A stretch of DNA of 64,000 nucleotides, from NCBI RefSeq assembly GCF_964204865.1, contig NC_135254.1, positions 4,345,001 to 4,409,000 on the forward strand, written 5' to 3'. Below the pieces are notes generated by a model that saw only the letters and a program-made list of their open reading frames with translations, did no database searches and had not been told where the DNA came from. The position numbers were made by a program, and so were the translations under genes. Source of the stretch: Styela clava. Lineage: Eukaryota > Chordata > Ascidiacea > Stolidobranchia > Styelidae. Positions 33,641-46,363 of this stretch are shown piece by piece. Every line of letters begins with the position of its first letter. The first letter of the stretch is position 1.

Positions 33641-34748
33641 CAGGGGTTCTCAAACTTTTTGTGTTGCGGAGCCCTTGAAAAAGTTGACTATTATTCACGG
33701 AGCCCCAAAATAAATGTTAAAATTGTTACTTTCCGAATAATATTTCTGAGTAAGTCAAAAGTAATGTACTTATTTTAAATGCTTAACCTCTTTTAATAGG
33801 GTTAATACAAGTCATAAATGAATCTAAATGTAAAAGATGAATTATATATACTAAAGCTGTAAACTTGATACTTGACGAACATATTAATAAATTAGGGTTC
33901 GGATCTTTTACCTTTAGATATTTTTGAAAGACTTAAAAGGCCGCTAATAACGTACTCGATTGCATTTTGTTACGATCGCCGATTGTTTTCGTCAGCATGG
34001 CGGTGTTTATTCTCCCTAAATCAAAAATTTTCCTCGACATATACATGTATGATGTATTGTTCCACAATGACGACGAGTATTGCTTTTTTGTTCTCGTGGG
34101 GAATTATGAGTTCAATGTGAAAAACATGTTACCATATTATAGACACCGGAGACGAAATGCTAAAAATAATAAATAATAAAAGGTAAATCCGCAACTCAAA
34201 TTTCTTGATTGAAAAGCGGCATACTGAAATATTAAAACTAAAACTTAAAATGGGAGATAACACTATAAGTTTTGTTTCAGCAGACTCACGTCAGATTAAA
34301 AACACGTTCATAGACATTGTGAATCAAAAATTTGGTGTTATGTTGGGTTTTCTTTGGTTATTCGTCGTAGTAACTGCGAAACCGAAACACAGTCAATTGT
34401 GCGCGCGATGTACCTATTTTTCCATTCTGAAACTACCGACGGAGCCGCATGCAATGAAATAAATTTCCATCTTTCGTATTTTGCCCCGACATCTTGCTCG
34501 TGAGTGCGAAAGAACAAAATCAAGCTTGACAAATCCCAAGATCGCAAAAATACGACTGCAATTTATGTATAGTTGGCAGTTTTTCGCGTATTTTATGTTA
34601 TTTCAGAATAGTAGTCTTTCATTTCAGTAATCCTAATAGTAAAATTAGCCAATTCAGTATTTTAAAAAGTAATCGAATAGCTCGCGGAGCCCCTGGGTTT
34701 CTCTCACGGAGCCCTGGGGCTCCGTACGGAGCACTTTGAGAACCTATG
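33641..34748. mobile_element. Non-autonomous hAT element (1108 bp) with exact TSD
   Basis: The left end CAGGGGTTCTCAAACTTTTT and the right end AAGTGCTCCGTACGG on the reverse strand (CACTTTGAGAACCTATG on the + strand) form imperfect inverted ends, with GGAGCCCC motifs repeated near both. The flanks are identical 8-bp copies, GTCTATGT at 33633-33640 and 34749-34756. The two ORFs inside (69 and 85 codons) show no domain. It lies next to older transposase remains at 34790 onwards. Confidence 0.85.
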
Positions 34749-34789
34749 GTCTATGTGATGGCCGAAGCGTTAAAATCAACTGGCAACTT

Positions 34790-36960
34790 TGTTGAGGATA
34801 TCTGCAGTAAATCCTTCAAATGGCAATCCGACAAAAAAGCTGCTCACAGCAATATGTTCTTCCAAACTTACACATTACACGATTTGCATTGTCCTACAGA
34901 TGTGGATAACTAGATTTCTGCACATATTCTCTATAAAATCGATCGGAACTGAATCGTATTTGACCTTAAAGATATCGGATGATTGAAGTTCAATTATTTG
35001 CATTTTATGTGGCTCAGTTTTGACATCAACTGAAAATGTCATGGCAAATAAATCGACTACGTCTTTCTGATTTTTTATATCCAAAAGTCGAGATTCAAAT
35101 TGAGTTTTAGTAGTAACGATTACTGATAAGCAAATTTGGAACTGATGAGTTGATTTTCCCAGATACGCAGCATCCATCCGATTAGTGAATTGTCCCTTTC
35201 CTTGCAGTTTTAAGTTAAGCTTGTTCATGTGAGAAAGACTAAGGATCGCCAAATTCTTCAACACCAAAACCTGCATTTTTTGTTTTAAGAAGGTTACAAT
35301 TTTTCGTTTTGCAATTCATTCTTACTAAATCTACATTTACTACAGAAGGTGTCATAAGGACAAATTGCCGTTTCAGACTCTCACCGACACAACTTGCAGA
35401 GATATCAAGCAAGCGGTATTTTCTCTCCTATTATCCAGTCAGAAATCTGTTTGAATTGGTCAGCTTTCTTTTTTTTTAAACCCATGTTTACAGAATACCT
35501 TACAAATAACTGCAAATTGATTGATTGCCGAATTTTATGTTGCGAAAAACCATCCGGCAGGAATGGTATTTTTCGGCTATAACATTACTATTTAGTTATC
35601 AGACATATCCGACCTAGGCCAATAGATTCCTCATTCGATTTTTAGTTTTCTATGAAGCCTATTTTGTTAGCAGATATTTTTGACCAAAAAGATAGAAAAC
35701 CAATAAATAATTTAGACTAGCCAAGCACATTATTCAACTTTGCCAGTTGCCTCAGCTAACCATGACAGCAATCAATTCAGTGACACTAGTGATGTATAAC
35801 AATATGCCAAAAGATTTTTCTGGTTATTTTCATGGCGAAACAACATCAAACGCAATTTTTTGTTTAAATGCCCGCATATGCGACGCGGGCCACATGTGGC
35901 CCACGGGCCTGGATTTGGACCACCCTGATTTAACTCCACAAAAATACAACAAATCATGATGCTGCGCACTCATTTCTTCCAGTAAACATTTGAATTGGTG
36001 GTGGTTAAGGTCTTTTGCCAAAATAAATTTTATATTTTCAGCAACAGTGGACATTAAAGTCACCATGTCTAAATGTGTCACCCTCGATGCCAAAAGTTCC
36101 TGATGAATTATGCATTGTAATTTAATAATTGTGTTGAAAAGGCCCAACGAAGTTACATGACATAATCTCCTTCCACGAAATATCAAGTATGTTTATGAGC
36201 TTTCGTTAGATCATAGTCTAACTTCTTCAGATAAAACAAGCTATGGCTGCAAATAATAAAGATCAGTAATTAGTTAAAAATTGTAGGATAAAAATTACAG
36301 AAATACATTATACATTGGTCGGTTAGGTACATCTCTACTTTGCCGGTTCAGAAATTGATACTGGGGGTTTCCAGGTTTGTCCATTTATATGTGTTCTGAT
36401 GTTTGAATTTGAACCTTTTGTTTGTGTTTCTTTTAAAGTCTTTTTATTTGAGTTACAGTATTTTATGTTGATTCCTTGTGGTTGCCGGGTTCCTATTGTT
36501 ATTTATCTTCATAATACTATCTCAGTCACGCATCCTTGTAGCAACAGCCACATACGGATCCGGAATAGAAAGTAAACAAGGGGAAAGGACTTACAGTTCA
36601 ATACACAATAACCTAGTACACCCCATATTGAAGTATGATTTTGTAAAACGGCAATTGCACCATCGGTAGTAGCGGAAATAAATTTGGACAGGTCTAGCTG
36701 CATTCTACCGGTACATTTCAATATCGCTTGTCATCTCTCTTCATCGGAATTAATTCGGCATACTCCTCAATTACGTCCAAATTATCTGTACTACCGCGGA
36801 TGAAAATGGCAAGTTGCACTGTATCGCATGCATCCGTGCTTTCATCAAATGCGAGGGAAAAATAATCAAAATCAGCAGTTCTGTTTTTGAGTTGCAATTT
36901 AAGATTTTCAGAGATGACTTCCACTTTCTGATTTTCCCAAACCTTCAAAGCCAATTTTCT
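34790..36960 (-). pseudogene. Decayed GTF2IRD2-like hAT transposase, fragmented
   Basis: Read on the minus strand from 36960: ALKVWENQKVEVISENLK, DYFSLAFDESTDACDTVQLA and IFIRGSTDN (first catalytic Asp region); 36720-36650 LDLSKFISATTDGAIAVL (second Asp); 36125-35960 CIIHQELLASRVTHLD and KDLNHHQFKCLLEEM; after a break, 35240-34875 MNKLNLKLQGKGQF, FAMTFSVDVKTEP and KVKYDSVPIDF; and finally FGRTYCCEQLFC near 34830, the C-terminal dimerisation motif. The order is that of the hAT transposase domesticated in vertebrate GTF2IRD2. Frameshifts, gaps and an inserted transposon end at 35932 show it is dead. Confidence 0.8.
35860..35932 (-). mobile_element. hAT-type terminus inserted in the transposase remnant
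   Basis: On the minus strand, CAGGGTGGTCCAAATCCAGG then GCCCGTGGGCCACATGTGG; this interrupts the transposase frame right after LLYFCGVKS. The other end probably lies leftwards (towards 35290) but I could not identify it. Confidence 0.5.
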
Positions 36961-37194
36961 AAAATCGAAATGATCTTAACTGATAATTATCGAATTATAA
37001 CTGACATATGCTACACTTACGCTACTACTACAAAACAAATCGTACGACAACCGTTGTTACAACATAATGCTTCTCTGAGGAAGTCTGATTTGGTCGGACG
37101 AAACGATACCGAAATATGTTTGTGTTACTGTGCAGTAGGACTCTTGAATTGGATTGATAAATCTGTATGGAGACAATAATAATAAATTTATTAA

Positions 37195-37279
37195 GACTAA
37201 TTTGTTTTATGCATTAACTGTGAGGTCGTTCGCGAGCTGCAAAAAAATTTATTCGCGGTCCGCAGTTTGCAGATCCCTG
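37195..37279 (-). mobile_element. hAT-type terminus, possible 5' end of the GTF2IRD2-like element
   Basis: On the minus strand, CAGGGATCTGCAAACTGCGG followed by ACCGCGAATAAAT and CAGCTCGCGAAC. It lies about 320 bp upstream of the transposase remains in the matching orientation, so it could be that element's 5' end. No matching left end found. Confidence 0.5.
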
Positions 37280-38573
37280 CTATACAGCATTCCTACTCAT
37301 TTAGATTATTTAATAGCAATGCTGGATATTTTATTATCAATGTAAAATATTAGGCATCGTGCGTGATCAGAACAAAGCAGAAATCTAATCAGTCGAGTAC
37401 ACGGCTGAATAGCCAATCTAACCAGCTAGATGCCCAAGCTTTTTCCAAAATTTAAAATTATACTCCCAGTGGCCATAATTACGGGTACAAGATATTCGAA
37501 TCTAGTTAAGGTATTTTTAACGTGTAGTATGGTATACCTGCGGTTGAGTAGCATAAACTTATAACAGTCCGGATATAAAGTTGATACAACGCCTTGAAGA
37601 GTCTTCGACACTTTCGTGCAGCACAAGATATACTGATGAGTAGGTAGTGACATAATTCCAACATGAGTCTAGTCAACGACTCAGCACCGAATACCCAAGT
37701 CTTCATGAAATCGTGAGTATGTACATGCCAATGGTGAAATATTAGTTTGATGAACGAGTAAAAGAAAACTGTTCAACGAACTGTCTGTGTACCGCTAGTC
37801 TACGCTGCGGCTACTCACCTGTAGAAGTTCTAACACGCCTGCGAAGATATACATTAACCTGATGCCGGTCATGTAAATCAGGGGTGTGCAAACTGTGACC
37901 TATGAGGCTGACTAACTAACCCCGTACCGGTACCTGACATGAACTGGCAGACTAATACCGGTAACCGAACGAAGGCCGTAGTTTGCCACATGATTAAGCC
38001 GTATCCTATCCTAATAATTACTTGAGGCACCAACGTTAGATAGTCATACCGGTACCATGAGACTAGTGCGGTAGGTATTGCTTTTCTATCACCATCTTTC
38101 AGAAGATCATTAAAAGTCTAATCTCACTATCTTATCCACCGGGAAAACTTTGCAACAGGACACCGATTGTCGACTGTCGTCTAAAGACTAATACGATTTT
38201 ACGTGCTAATTAAATTGAGCGCTAAATTTTCTGCATCATGTCGTGTTTCATTGAACACCAATCACGGTCTTGCGATATCAAATGGTTATAAACCTCGTAC
38301 AACCTTTTTTTTTTCAACGTTGGTGATTTTACACGTTATATGGTAACGAAGATTATCGAATGGGCCCCCAGTTTTGTCTCATTTTCCGCCGTGTTTTATT
38401 GGTCATGTCATCGTACATCTGTCACAGCTAAATTTTTATTCTGTGTGTTTAAAGAATCAGAAGACTCAGATTCCGGATTTGTGGTTTATTATGAAGCAGC
38501 TTCGCAGTTAAAAACACTTAAAACAGAGAACACAGGAAAACACGTCCGACATCCAACTCAGTCGAGCGAAGAA
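37280..38573. other. Intergenic with repeat fragments
   Basis: A lone hAT-like end starts at 37879 (CAGGGGTGTGCAAACTGTG), and a SINE family A tail at about 37955-38015 (GGTAACCGAACGAAGGCCG, CACATGATTAAGCCG). Otherwise nothing recognised. Confidence 0.4.
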
Positions 38574-38638
38574 GAGGCTGGAAGCTCTTTTTTACACGAC
38601 TCGATGGTGGTCGGAGTCCGACCGAACCGGTCGGATAA
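38574..38638. repeat. 65-bp repeat, copy 1
   Basis: GGAAGCTCTTTTTTACACGA, CTCGATGGTGGTCGGAGTCC and GACCGAACCGGTCGG recur at 39283-39347 with few changes. This copy lies outside the hAT element that carries the second. Confidence 0.7.
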
Positions 38639-38865
38639 AGTATATCCAAATTAAGGGTCCTCGAAAAGCATATGCAAATATAAAAAGACAAACTAAATTG
38701 AAACACGCGGATAATAAAACTCGTGACACATCGTTTTCTGGCAACTCCGCTCTGTCGTTTCGAAAACGAGAGGGATTACCAACTTGACACTTTGGGGGAC
38801 AAGGCGATTTTTCTTTGTTTTCGCGATTTCATGCTGTTGTTTCGCAGGGTGCAATGAGTTTAAGG

Positions 38866-39523
38866 CAGTGGTCTTCAAACTTTTTGAGACACGACCCCAT
38901 CTACAATATTATTACGTATGATAAGCACTCGCGACCCCAAGTTATATATATATATATATATAAGTTCACTTACAGACACGAAAAAAATATTTATCAAATT
39001 CGGAACCCAACAACAACCATATTTAATCAGTGTGAAGAATGCGACTGCTTCCTTCCAACGAGATCTTGCATTCGTGGCTTAATGTTGCTTAGCTTAAACG
39101 CAAATCGTGTTCTACGTTTAATCGATTTCGGTGCTTTGATTTTAGCAGACTCATAGCACTAAAAGCCAAGCTTTCAAAAAGATTGATCATACGATATTTT
39201 TCTTTCATGTTTATCAGCCATTTAATAAATTGTAATTATCAATATGACGGTAGCCTGGAACCGTCAGGGAAGGTAATATCAAGAGGCGGGAAGCTCTTTT
39301 TTTCACGACTCGATGGTGGTCGGAGTCCGGACCGAACCGGTCGGATATTACCTGTCTGCGTGCTTGTTATTCATTCTTTTGTTTGAAGTATCTAGCGTTA
39401 AGCCGAGAAGTCACACACATAATAAAAATAATAAAAGAAAAGACAACGATGGGCACTCGGCGACCCCAGAAATATTTAAGGCGACCCCATTTGGGGTCGC
39501 GACCCACACTTTGGTGACCACTG
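38866..39523. mobile_element. Non-autonomous hAT element (658 bp) with exact TSD
   Basis: Left end CAGTGGTCTTCAAACTTTTTG; right end CACACTTTGGTGACCACTG. GCGACCCC-type motifs near both ends and an (AT)n run at 38943-38962. The flanking duplication is GTTTAAGG at 38858-38865 and 39524-39531, exact. It contains copy 2 of the 65-bp repeat (39283-39347). Confidence 0.85.
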
Positions 39524-39548
39524 GTTTAAGGTACACTATAGAATAGAT

Positions 39549-40963
39549 CAGTAATTTTCAACCTCTTTTGTACCGCGGAACACTTTTTATAGTCGTAAAA
39601 TTATGGCGGAACACCAAATGAGATTTTTGTTATTAAACTATATTATGCAATTAACTGACATCGATCATTTCGACATAAAAATAAAAGAACGAAATTGATA
39701 ATATACCTTGTTCTCTTTAGCTGAAAAAGACGTGACACGTTCCGATTCAGAGCTAAAGTATGGTACACGTAAATGTTTTTGCGAGTTCGCTTATGCATAC
39801 TATAATAAGCTAGAAACAGGAATGGTATTTTAGTGTGATATTTGGGGCTGTTACGGTGAGTTTTTTAAATATTTGATTCTGACTGGAATTAGAGTGACAC
39901 AAACACGCAGCTTTTTTTAAACGACTCTTTATTTCCCACGTTTTTTAACTTTCATAGTGGCCAATAAAATGGTGGGCAAAATCAAATATTTTCTCGACTC
40001 AAATAATTCGTACATTTCTAACGAATACCGAATAGTCCAATAACAATATTTTTACACACAACATGATTCCAGAACGTCGGAGGCCGGTTTGGAAATCAAT
40101 AGAAAGATTGAAAATCGGCAACAAAACGATTTTTACTGGTTAATTTCGTCAAAATCGATGCGTTCTTGTACGCTATTATTAATTTTCTTGGGTCAGCGGA
40201 GATCAAAGTTTCATATTATTAGTATAACTATGCTATCACATCGGCGACATATGTTAATGAAATTAGGGAGTGATTTCAAAGCCCAAATAAATTTTAACCA
40301 GATTTTCATCATTTGCATCGGCATTTGCAACGTCCCAGACCCACAGTGCAATTTGTGATTGCGTCAATCATAAATGCTTATTTAAATTCTGGAATAAGGG
40401 CACACCTTGAACAAAAACGTATTGAAAACGTCTTTGTAACTCTAAATTTCCAATAATGATTTTTATATCCCGGTCATGCGTGGAATGATTAAAACCATCT
40501 TAAGTCCAAGAACGTTATTCTAAATACCTTATTTGAATTGACGTTTCTACATTTACGAAATGTTGTTGGCGCACTTTTTGCAAAATTCAAGCGACTGATT
40601 TACCGGCGCGCGAGTTTCGTGCCAAGCAGAGCGGTACAGGTCGCGTGGTATCGGATATACGAAGAGTAAAATATTATTTGAATGTTTTAATTTCCCATTC
40701 GCTATTCGATTATTTTGTCCATCTCTAGGTCGATCAGTGAAAAATGGTAGCAACATTGAAAACACTTTTTAGCAAGAATTGGAAATTTTCTGGAGGCCCC
40801 AATCCAGAAAGTTTCTAGAAGTACATCAACCCGCAGCCTTGCGTAATTTGTATAAGTTCATCGGCTGATTGAATTTCATTTATGACGTAATATTCCTTCA
40901 AAAAAAGTAATTTTTTGCGGAACACCTGAAGGTCTCTCGCGGAACACCGGTTGAAAATCACCG
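39549..40963. mobile_element. Non-autonomous hAT element (1415 bp)
   Basis: Left end CAGTAATTTTCAACCTCTTT then GCGGAACAC; right end GCGGAACACCGGTTGAAAATCACCG. The flanks GAATAGAT (39541-39548) and AAATAGAT (40964-40971) match at 7 of 8 bases. It sits only 17 bp beyond the outer duplication copy of the previous element. Nothing inside is recognised as transposase. Confidence 0.8.
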
Positions 40964-41039
40964 AAATAGATCACCGTGGTCTAAGGTTGTGGCCTAGTTT
41001 TGAATCATCCTGGATTAGATGTCGACTAAATTTGATACG

Positions 41040-41328
41040 ATTCCCTGGTATTTAACAATACTGCAAAGAGATGGTTGTACGGTACCGGTAGCCTACCTTA
41101 TTTTCAGTATCGGTACCGTACGGTACCCTGTGGCCTGTAGGCTACTCCAGTGCCGTACTAGGTAGAGTGTGCCACGGTAAAGGTAAATAAACAAGACCTT
41201 TTACCCAAATCTAATAGTTCTGTTTTGCTGATGCGTACTTAACATACACACATGAGGTGAATGTAATTGTGAAAGTTTGAAAATCTGAAAGTTTCCATAA
41301 CTTACCGAATGGTCACACGGTACCTGTA
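41040..41328. other. GGTACCGTACC-rich interval
   Basis: Short palindromic GGTACCGTAC / ACCGGTAC words are clustered. A similar cluster lies at 48320-48600. No gene seen. Confidence 0.4.
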
Positions 41329-42384
41329 ATGGAGTCCGACAAATCTTTTTTATGTAGCATTGGGCAAAAAGTCTCCGGCACCAATGACGAAGTAATGAAA
41401 CGAGCCACACTATTTCGCAAATATCCAGAACTGTCTAAAAGATACTTAGCTAAAAGGATCAAGTGGAATTCAGACAGGCATATATTTCGGTATATATATC
41501 AATTTTTATTTATTAAAATATTGATGTAATATTTCTGCGTACGGTAGACTATATCCTCGTTATTGCATATTTAATTTACAGTCGGAGATTGGACTATGAT
41601 GAAGTTCTTTCTACATCTAACTGGGACATTGAACTTCTTACCACCATTCACTCAATGCCAGCTGGACCATTATGTCTCATCAAAAATTCCTGGAAGTATT
41701 TTGCAAAAAGGTTATTCAAGCTTTAGAAGTAGAAAGGTTATTATATACGTAATCTTTGATAAAACAAAGCCACTTCTTCTTGTCATAGCTCTAAGTGGTT
41801 CCACAAAAATTCTCGAAATCACTTTGTTAAAGAAAAAATATTTGTCATTTGCTGCTTTGCGTAGGTGTTAAATTCACTGTTCAGTTTCCTCACAGACATT
41901 CATGATATTGATCTGTAAATTTTGCATTATACCCAGTTTATTATGTATGTATTTCTCGATATATTTCAGATGGATACAATAAGTTCCCAACAATGTGGCG
42001 AAAATGTTTATGTACGTGCCTATGTACATAAATCATACAGTAACATGATCACAAGAGCTGTGTTCATACATGGTGTACCCTCTAGCTAGCAGCTGCTGCA
42101 CATGCTTGGTTGGGAAATCGGGATTGTGTTCCCACGTTATAGCCATATTTTTCCAACTTATTTATATTGCCAAACATGGGTCTGCATTACTGGAACAACA
42201 ATGCACAGACTTGCCTATGAGATGGCATAAACATTTCAGGAAGAGCTGCATTGCAATTCAGCCCATCACGGATATACAGGTAAGTCTGTTTGGTAATTTG
42301 CACGGACCGCCAGCAATCAACTTTGAGATCATCAAAATGCTGCAACAAAAGCAATTTTATTCCAGTATAGAATGTTACTACTAA
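41329..42384 (+). pseudogene. SWIM zinc-finger protein remnant
   Basis: Exon-like pieces: 41329 onwards (MESDKSFLCSIGQKVSG, then LFRKYPELSKRYLAKRIKW); 41583 onwards after TTACAG (LDYDEVLSTSNWDIELL, KNSWKYFAKR); and 41971 onwards after TTTCAG (CGENVYVRAYVHKSYSN, AVFIHGVPSS). The last piece needs a frameshift near 42085 to reach CTCLVGKSGLCSHVIAIFFQ and CTDLPMRWHKHFRK. The CxC...CxH pattern is the SWIM finger, and the order (strand, CxC, CxHvaA, CT.LP..W) is that of large invertebrate proteins in which SWIM is followed by a YqaJ-type nuclease. No YqaJ domain is recognisable downstream; an ORF at 42747-42980 might be a decayed part. The frameshift argues for a pseudogene. Confidence 0.6.
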
Positions 42385-42984
42385 TTTATATCTGAACCAC
42401 ATTGGTCTAAAATAGCTATTACAGCTGTTAATAAAAACAAGTTGTATGTGGATACAGTCACATGTTAACAGAATTTGGTATTAAGTTTGTAGTTCAGTCA
42501 TTGTGTTGTATGTGTTAGGTTACACCAGTCAGGCAACGAAGTGTGATTAAAAACACAAGAATCAGATCGAGAGACATTCCACATTAAACTCTGGGTGGAA
42601 ACTAAGTGCATTGTGCCAAACTTTAAGATCGCGTAGACATCGGTGTACTGAATCTGCAACTTTGTGTCTTGAATCAATGACATAAAATCATATTTTCATG
42701 ATATTCAGAAACGAACTTGGTGCCTCATCTATCTAAATAGCTTTCAATGGGTCAATATGCGAAAAAAAAACTTCTTGCTGCTATTTACGATGGTTTTGCT
42801 ACGCAAGCAGCCAGCCCTAGGTACATAGCTGCTGAGAAAAGAAAGAAAATTTTTCTAAATGCTCACAATACAAAGCAATATCATTTGTTGGGTTCGTCTA
42901 AAATTGCTGTAATTGTCAGGATTTTGTGCAAGATCAATATTCGCTGCGAGAAAACCCTAACACTGAGCACACTAATGTAAGAAT

Positions 42985-44014
42985 GTAGAAACATTTATTT
43001 CTGCATCTGGAACAAGCAAGTAGAAAGTTATAATAAAAATTATGATTTTAAATATCAATTGTTGTCTTTGGTGACTGGTTACTCCTTCTTTGCCTGAAAA
43101 ATATATACAAAGCTTTTTTTTTGTGGTACCGGAGGTTGGTGACGCCTAAATTTAATATAAAAGGTAGTATTCTAAAAGATATGTTTGGCCTAAATTCGTT
43201 TCGTCAAAAGAATATTCATAATCGCTAGTACGCACTTTCAAAGCAATAACATTTTTATATGAGAACTGTCTTACCGGTCCGATATAGGCCAAAAATCGCC
43301 ATGTAATATTGAGCAATTGCCATTCGATTACATGCCAATACGCTGTTCAAAATCTCATAGTTCCGAAGGTATCCAATCCTAAGAATAAAAATTTTGTTAT
43401 TTTATGAATGAAACTTGAATAGCAGATATGGTTGTTTTGATGTTTATGAACAGATGTATTAACTGGAGAAAATCATCCATTCTATGACCAATAATAGTGT
43501 AGCAACGGAATTAGAATGTTCTGTTCCAATTGCTCACTTAATCTGTGCTTAAATCATGTGCATTGTAGAATCATTGCAGAAACCAGTAGGTTTCATATAT
43601 ACTAATTTTCCTTAGGATAAGCCAGAGGTACTACTTAAACCATGATGCGTACCATCTTTCCACATGAATCCTCAGACATGCGATCTTGTAATTGTCATCA
43701 CATTAACCCTTCGGAAAATTGATTTCCTGTTTTCATTGGAGGTCTGTTGTGCCCTGCACCTTTCTCCGCAGCAAGTTCACTAATCGCAAAACCTGAACAA
43801 CAGAATCCTTCTGTTTAACACTGATATATGCTTATAGAACCTAAATGTTAATGCGTTGAAATGACTGGATTACAATTCTATCTCACACAGGATAAGTACT
43901 TGAGTGGGCCTCATTTGGTACATCGCTAAATTGGGCTTTCGTTAGATATATGGTCGTCAACATTGCCAATTTATTGTGAGATTTTATAAAGCATGTAAAA
44001 CTAACTACAACCAC
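42985..44014. other. No recognised feature between the SWIM and transposase remnants
   Basis: About 1 kb of AT-rich DNA separates the two convergent remnants. No repeat or domain recognised. Confidence 0.3.
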
Positions 44015-45178
44015 TCAATACGAGCCCTTGTCAGTTAATATTCCATCATGAAGTAAGCAATTTTTAAGTGAGCCTGTTATTGGTGTTAGAGTTGTGTCTG
44101 TGATAGATCCTGGATATAAATCTGGAACCATTGTTAAAGCACCATGAGGAGCTAAGCAAACTAGCGTTTTAACAGTATGACATTGCTTGTAATCCAAAAA
44201 AAAAAGATTGTGTTTAAATTCAAATCGGAAAATTGGTTTTTTTTTGAATTCCGTTGCATCCAAGACCAGTGTTATATGGCCGAATCCTAATTCTTGGTAA
44301 ATTGGAGGCATAACTGTTTTCATTAATCCATGTGAAGGCTGCAAGTCCACCATACTAAAAAGTGCATTGCCAAACACTTCAAAAAATTCTGCTCATTGTT
44401 GAGGCCAAAACTTTGAGCATCCAGCCGGCAAATTCCATATGCAGAGCATGTCTGCAGATGGATAGGGTTGTGAAGAGCTCGTTTTTTTACTAACTTTCCG
44501 CTTGCAACTTTCATTGCTAACACACGGTTGATATTTGATTAGGTGTAGGTATGGCTCAAAGCAGTTAAACAAAGTCTCAAAACTGTCTCGACTCATGCCT
44601 GTGAAACACCTGAAATAACTGTCCTAGCACACTGTCCCAGCTAAACTTCCATTTGTCCTCCATCATTCTGTCAACCTTTCTCTGTTTCAAATTTCTCATT
44701 TTCTCGCTTTCCCTCAAATCCTTTTTTAGCTTTTCTATCGTATTTCCCAATCTGAAATTTCCACTGAGAAGTAATTCATTTTCAGTAACCTGCTGGCTGA
44801 CCAATGTGAACATAAAGTGTAGCATTTTCTCCATTCGCCTCACTTAAGACTTTCCTTGACATTCTGCAAGATCTCACGAGGTTGTAGTAGTTTGTTGTGC
44901 CTACTTTGCCTTGCACTTCTTTTTACAGATCTACGGTCTCTAGCACTCCTCCTTTGTCTAAGACCAGTAGGCACCCTAATATCAGGCAAATGTTGCGAAT
45001 TTCGCCTTGGATCACTCCAGTGCAATGAGCAGACACATTGCCAGCGCCTCTAATCTATTCGGAAGAAGCTCTTATAATGTGACAAAAGCTCCTTTTTTAG
45101 TGGAACATAGTAATACAGGTCGGAGTTTCTCCAGTTAGAATTACACTCTGCGACGAAGCAGTCCCAATGCTCCGTCAT
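44015..45178 (-). pseudogene. THAP-domain plus DDE_4 transposase remnant (ISL2EU/Harbinger-like)
   Basis: Minus strand from ATG 45178: WDCFVAECNSNWRNSDLYY, a stop (TAG at 45050-45052), then QCVCSLHW. This gives the THAP pattern C-x4-C...C-x2-H. After a linker (GLRQRRSARDRRSVKRSA) and a helical region (LLSGNFRLGNTIEKLKKDL, 44843-44577), frames change several times. The DDE part (44377-44015) reads GFGHITLVLDATEFKKKP (first Asp), LDYKQCHTVKTLVCLAPHGA and GILTDKGSY (second Asp), then a stop; the final catalytic Glu segment is absent. THAP with this DDE family is typical of ISL2EU-type transposons. The copy is dead: at least one stop, frameshifts and a 3' truncation. Confidence 0.75.
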
Positions 45179-46363
45179 TCTTAGCAATGAGTTAATCTGT
45201 ATTTAATCAATACCATGAAAAATACTGTTAAAGCAACCCCTACACACGACGCGCTCTTCCAAGCAAGTACGACAAGTCAAAACGTACGGTACCGAAAAGG
45301 CGCGCAATAGCGACCGTCCCCCTAAACATCAGAAAACGTCATCAGTTTGCTATATTTTGAAGCTTACCGAAGAGGATTTCCGTTCGAATTTATTTGCGTA
45401 TTTGGAAGGGTTTTGTTGGTTGAAATAAATGAAAATATATATTAGGCATTAGGATAAAGTAGGAGGTCGTGGCATCTGCCACGACGAGTGTTATTAGCTC
45501 GCTACGAAAACTCGGTCTCGTGTGATTACACTTGTGTTTTTTCCCAAAGAGCCCTCAATAGCCATTGCGGCAGACATCAAACACCGTGATCTTAGCTTGA
45601 ATATACAGAGAGCAAACTCGGCGTTATTGCACCATTTTATTATTGGTGCCGACTGCCACCTTACAGGCGATTTTCCGATTGCAACAATCTCAATTTTTTG
45701 GAATAGTGAACTTTTTTTAATTTAGATTGAATGACTTTTCGAGTTCTCCCGGAAAATGCTGAGTACCCGACGTTGTTGCCATCGATTTTAGTATCCTGGG
45801 AATTGACTCACTAAACCACGACGAACTCTACAGGAAAAACAAAGAGAATTTCTGGATTGACAAAATGAAGACTCGGCAACCACAGGGAATCAATAGAAAA
45901 GATTAAAACTCAAACGGAGAAGTGGCCTTAACGCAAATATAAAACCAAAAGACAAACAGTACTATCAAAAAAACAACAACAATACAAACAAATATGGTTC
46001 ATTTACAAACAAAGGAAACAACACAAATAGACGAAGCCCAACCCAACCAAATCAGTTAGACCGGCTATTCTAAAATGATACGATAGCATCCATATCCAGT
46101 TATAGGAAACTCAATAATATGCTAAATTTATACGATCTTTTATATTTACAGTTATATCTTGTATTGTTTGAAGAAGTTAGACCATGATCTAACTAAAGCT
46201 CACAAATATACTTCCTATTTCGTTGAAAGAGATCATGTTATTTTTACTTTATCCGACGTTGGACGATAAAAAATTATTTGCGATAAATTTAGATAAAATT
46301 TTACCTTTCACTACACCCGGTTTCCGAAAATACGAAGTTATAACGCAAAACAATGCGTTTTGG
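45179..46363. other. Intergenic, no recognised feature
   Basis: No coding exon found. The right end of the putative ISL2EU element should lie in the first part of this stretch, but I could not find inverted ends. Confidence 0.3.
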
